Below, piece after piece: positions 6,911 through 9,006 of a stretch of 9,006 nucleotides of DNA. Source of the DNA: Bacteroidales bacterium (GTDB taxonomy: Bacteria; Bacteroidota; Bacteroidia; Bacteroidales; P3); NCBI GenBank assembly GCA_023227645.1, contig JALNVJ010000055.1, positions 1 to 9,006 on the forward strand, written 5' to 3'. A program made the translations under genes and the position numbers. The notes beneath the pieces are model-generated. The model was not told the origin of the DNA. It was given only the letters and a program-made list of their open reading frames with translations, and ran no database searches. Numbering within the stretch: position 1 is the first letter of the stretch; every line of letters starts with the position of its first letter.

Positions 6911-8521
6911 TTATTTTTGTTGTTTCTTAGCGTCCTTACGTTTCTTATTGGCATAAACGATACATTCTCTACGAGGAATAATAACAGATACTCCTTGGTA
7001 TTCTATCTCTTGCTTCAACACCTTAACGTTTTCTTCATGAAATTTCTTAAGTGGCGTAATAACTCTTATATGATCTGGATCGACTCCAATTCCTTGACAA
7101 ATTGATTCTATCCTACCTGTTGCTGAAGACTTTTGAGTCCCAGTCATAGCAGTGATAGAATTGTCAAGAATAATAATGGTAACTGATGCATTATCTACAA
7201 CACAATCTAAAAGACCTGTCATTCCTGAGTGAGTAAATGTACTATCTCCAATAATTGCAACTGCTGGTAGGAAACCTGCTTCCGAAGCACCTTTTGCCAT
7301 TGTTATTGAAGCTCCCATATCAACTGTTGTACTAATTGCATTGAAAGGAGGAAGTGCACCTAAGGTATAACATCCAATATCTCCAAATACTTTTCCTTTA
7401 CCATGCTCTTCCATAACCTCATTCAAAGCTCTGTAAGTGTCAGCATGAGGACATCCTTCACAAAGTTTAGGAGGACGAGGAGCAACAACTGATGGAACAG
7501 GTAATCCTTCAGCAACCTCTAAGCCTAATGCTTTTCCAACAATAGCAGGATTTAGTTCTCCAGCTCTTGGAATAGTTCCGTCTAAACGACCCATAACTTT
7601 TTTGCCCTTATTTAGAAGACCTTTTATCTTAGCCTCATAAACAGGTTGTCCTTCTTCCAATACAAGTATAGATTCACATTCTTCGTAAAGTCTGTTCACC
7701 ATATCGACTGGCATAGGGTATTGTGAAATTTTTAATATAGGATATTCGCAAGACTTTTCAGTATAGTTTTCCATTAAGTAGTTCAAAGACAAACCACAAG
7801 CAATAATACCTATCTTCTTGTTCTTACCATCAATATACTTGTTGAAGCCATCATTCTTAGCCGCATTTTCAAGTAATTCTTGCTTAGCAATTAGCTCATT
7901 ATATTGACGACGTGCATTAACTGGAAGTAGGATGAATTGTTTTTCGTTTTCAAGAAGTTTAATCTCGTTTTGTTTTCTTGCATTCCTTCTTACGTTAACA
8001 GCAGCACGAGAATGTGCTAAACGAGTTGTTACACGTATCATAACAGGGGTTTTGAATTTTTCAGAAAGCTCATATCCATAATGAACCATATCATAAGCCT
8101 CTTGTTGGTTAGAAGGTTCAAGAACTGGAATCATAGCAAAATCTGCAAAATTACGTGAATCTTGTTCGTCTTGAGAAGAGTGCATTGAAGGATCATCAGC
8201 TGCGATATAAATAATTCCGCCATTTACACCTGTAATAGCAGAATTCATAAAAGGATCTGCTGCCACATTAATCCCCACATGCTTACAAGCAAACATTGCT
8301 CTTTTCCCAGCATAGCTCATTCCAAGAGTTGCTTCCATAGCAGTCTTTTCATTACAAGCCCAATTACTACGGATTCCTTTTTCTTTTGCTTCCTTTGAAG
8401 CCTGTATATATTCTGTAATCTCTGTTGAAGGAGTACCAGGATAGGCAAATATGCCTGAAAGTCCTGCATCAATAGCTGCTTGAGCAATTGCCTCATCACC
8501 TAATAGAAGTAATTTCTCCAT
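6911..8521 (-). CDS. iorA: Indolepyruvate:ferredoxin oxidoreductase, alpha subunit, short form without C-terminal ferredoxin domain
   Basis: This is the thiamine-diphosphate subunit of IOR, acting on aryl-pyruvates made by transamination of tryptophan, phenylalanine and tyrosine. The N-terminal pyrimidine-binding domain shows GDEAIAQAAIDAG (8-20), AYPGTPSTEI (26-35) and the catalytic-type glutamate in CNEKTAMEA (56-64, E58). The TPP/Mg site is GDSTFTHSGMTGL (425-437) with ILDNSITAMTGTQ (451-463). C354 and C357 (CEGCPH), C384 (GDIGCYTLG) and C520 (RRECIVY) are placed like ligands of the proximal [4Fe-4S] cluster of 2-oxoacid:ferredoxin oxidoreductases. The archaeal enzyme continues past this point into a ferredoxin domain with two more clusters. 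Here the protein ends at residue 536 with a lysine-rich tail (KKRKDAKKQQK), and only 18 bases separate it from iorB. The ATG at 8519-8521 follows a strong promoter. The family is certain; the exact 2-oxoacid preference is not. Confidence 0.94.
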   Translation of the reverse strand: MEKLLLLGDEAIAQAAIDAGLSGIFAYPGTPSTEITEYIQASKEAKEKGIRSNWACNEKTAMEATLGMSYAGKRAMFACKHVGINVAADPFMNSAITGVNGGIIYIAADDPSMHSSQDEQDSRNFADFAMIPVLEPSNQQEAYDMVHYGYELSEKFKTPVMIRVTTRLAHSRAAVNVRRNARKQNEIKLLENEKQFILLPVNARRQYNELIAKQELLENAAKNDGFNKYIDGKNKKIGIIACGLSLNYLMENYTEKSCEYPILKISQYPMPVDMVNRLYEECESILVLEEGQPVYEAKIKGLLNKGKKVMGRLDGTIPRAGELNPAIVGKALGLEVAEGLPVPSVVAPRPPKLCEGCPHADTYRALNEVMEEHGKGKVFGDIGCYTLGALPPFNAISTTVDMGASITMAKGASEAGFLPAVAIIGDSTFTHSGMTGLLDCVVDNASVTIIILDNSITAMTGTQKSSATGRIESICQGIGVDPDHIRVITPLKKFHEENVKVLKQEIEYQGVSVIIPRRECIVYANKKRKDAKKQQK

Positions 8522-8564
8522 TGAAGTATGTTTTTAATTATTGTTTCGATGAATTTATAATGTG

Positions 8565-8596
8565 CAAAGTTATAAATATAAAACCGTTTTTCCAAA
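8565..8596 (-). promoter_or_regulatory. Bacteroidetes-type promoter of iorAB
   Basis: Read on the minus strand, TTTG (8593-8596) and an exact TAnnTTTG match, TAACTTTG (8565-8572), are separated by 20 bases. This is the best promoter in the window. Transcription should start near 8558, with a leader of about 36 bases that shows no hairpin or riboswitch. Confidence 0.75.
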
Positions 8597-8816
8597 AAAT
8601 AAGAAAAAATACACATGATAACTAATCAGAAATCATAGCAAAATATCATAGCACAAATTCATAAGAAAGAACACCAAAGCAAGACCACTAAGAACATTAA
8701 AGCCCAAAACTTTTTTATAGTTTCAAGACTAATTATACCCTCTATTTTATTAGGTCATAATTAAGGCTCAAATGAAATATTTGGGGATTAGAATTACTTT
8801 TGCATAAAAAAGAGAT
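8573..8816. other. AT-rich intergenic stretch between iorA and the transposase remnant
   Basis: Apart from the spacer and -33 box of the iorA promoter at its left edge, this stretch has no supportable gene on either strand. It contains two copies of ATCATAGCA (8632-8640 and 8645-8653) 13 bases apart and no convincing terminator or RNA fold. Its last 50 bases probably belong to the mobile element that follows. Confidence 0.5.
8795..8802 (+). promoter_or_regulatory. Candidate -7 box in front of the transposase remnant
   Basis: TACTTTTG matches TAnnTTTG and lies 14 bases before the first codon of the remnant, suitable for an element's own promoter. There is no -33 TTTG at the usual distance; the nearest TTTG (8780-8783) is only 11 bases upstream. 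Confidence 0.3.
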
Positions 8817-8966
8817 TTGGAAAAAGCACTAATAGGTTATTTTTTACCAGCGGGATTACTTGAGCATTTTAAGATAACAAATGTTGAAGAGCTAGGAGAA
8901 GTATCCACAAAAACAATGGTAATTCAAGTAGAATTAGAAGAGATAAATATTATAAGACCATTGTAA
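8817..8966 (+). pseudogene. Decayed N-terminal fragment of an ISAon1-like transposase gene
   Basis: The frame reads LEKALIGYFLPAGLLEHF, continues through KITNVEELGEVSTKTMVIQVELEEINI, and stops at TAA 8964-8966 after 49 codons. The pattern (acidic-basic start, then YFLPxGLLEHF, then a short strand and ELEExNI) matches what I recall of the small N-terminal protein found in the two-part transposases of the ISAon1 group in Bacteroidetes. That protein is normally about 100 residues or more. There is no ATG: the codon at the expected start is TTG (8817-8819), and an in-frame stop lies at 8805-8807. After the EExNI block the similarity ends and I find no continuation in any frame up to the window edge. 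It is therefore read as a truncated, inactive relic. The family name comes from memory of sequence patterns and has not been searched. Confidence 0.6.
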
Positions 8967-9006
8967 AATCCAACGCACTCTTTAAATAAGTTTTTTCTAT
9001 TAATCC

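Noticed and set aside
8317..8499. 60-codon open frame on the minus strand inside iorA
   Set aside because: It is an alternative frame of the iorA N-terminal region, rich in Leu and Gln from shifted codons, with no start context of its own.
8632..8653. Two copies of ATCATAGCA 13 bases apart
   Set aside because: Only two short AT-rich copies, with no further units and no link to a gene or a fold.
8659..8754. Minus-strand open stretch of 31 codons with a hydrophobic end (KKFWALMFLVVLLWCSFL)
   Set aside because: It looks like a membrane segment, but there is no start codon before residue 20 and no promoter or ribosome-binding site. In AT-rich DNA such Leu/Phe runs arise easily. A gene relic cannot be excluded.
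1..9006. Search for tRNA or rRNA genes, CRISPR arrays, toxin-antitoxin pairs, defence genes or a new multi-gene system
   Set aside because: No clover-leaf or rRNA motifs and no regular repeat-spacer pattern were seen. All sizeable genes belong to known housekeeping or metabolic families.

Overview
This looks like an ordinary chromosomal window from a low-GC member of the Bacteroidetes, most likely Bacteroidales. The support is the gene set (MeaB, META-domain lipoprotein, PriA, type II branched-chain aminotransferase, TruA, IorAB), promoters of the Bacteroidetes form (TTTG, 19-21 nt, TAnnTTTG), the absence of clear Shine-Dalgarno sites, and a transposase remnant that resembles the ISAon1 group common in this phylum. 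No genus can be named from the sequence alone.

Layout. Bases 1-4131 hold a tight plus-strand cluster: the last 25 codons of an unidentified gene, meaB (GTPase chaperone of methylmalonyl-CoA mutase), a small META/HslJ-type lipoprotein, and priA (replication-restart helicase). The gaps are 2-6 bases and no promoter is visible inside, so they probably share a transcript that starts upstream of the window. A hairpin at 4150-4180 ends this cluster and, from the other side, ends ilvE. From 4231 to 8521 everything is on the minus strand, in transcription order iorA-iorB, terminator, truA, ilvE. Good promoters lie before iorA and ilvE; truA has only a clear -7 box. The 234-base gap between iorB and truA holds the most unexplained structure: a 46-base imperfect palindrome and four copies of a GCGTTT-type core spaced exactly 21 bases apart. 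The right end (8522-9006) is gene-poor and carries a decayed piece of a transposase gene.

Function. IlvE converts branched-chain amino acids to 2-oxoacids and back. IorAB oxidises aryl-pyruvates from aromatic amino acids to aryl-acetyl-CoA with reduction of ferredoxin. MeaB supports the methylmalonyl-CoA/succinyl-CoA step of propionate metabolism. Together they fit an anaerobe with active amino-acid and propionate metabolism, but only iorA and iorB are clearly one functional unit. PriA and TruA are housekeeping genes.

I did not find a convincing new multi-gene system. The points most worth checking are the phased repeat and palindrome between iorB and truA, the lack of the C-terminal ferredoxin domain in IorA, the Asp-to-Glu change in the guanine-recognition motif of MeaB, and the eroded transposon at the right edge.
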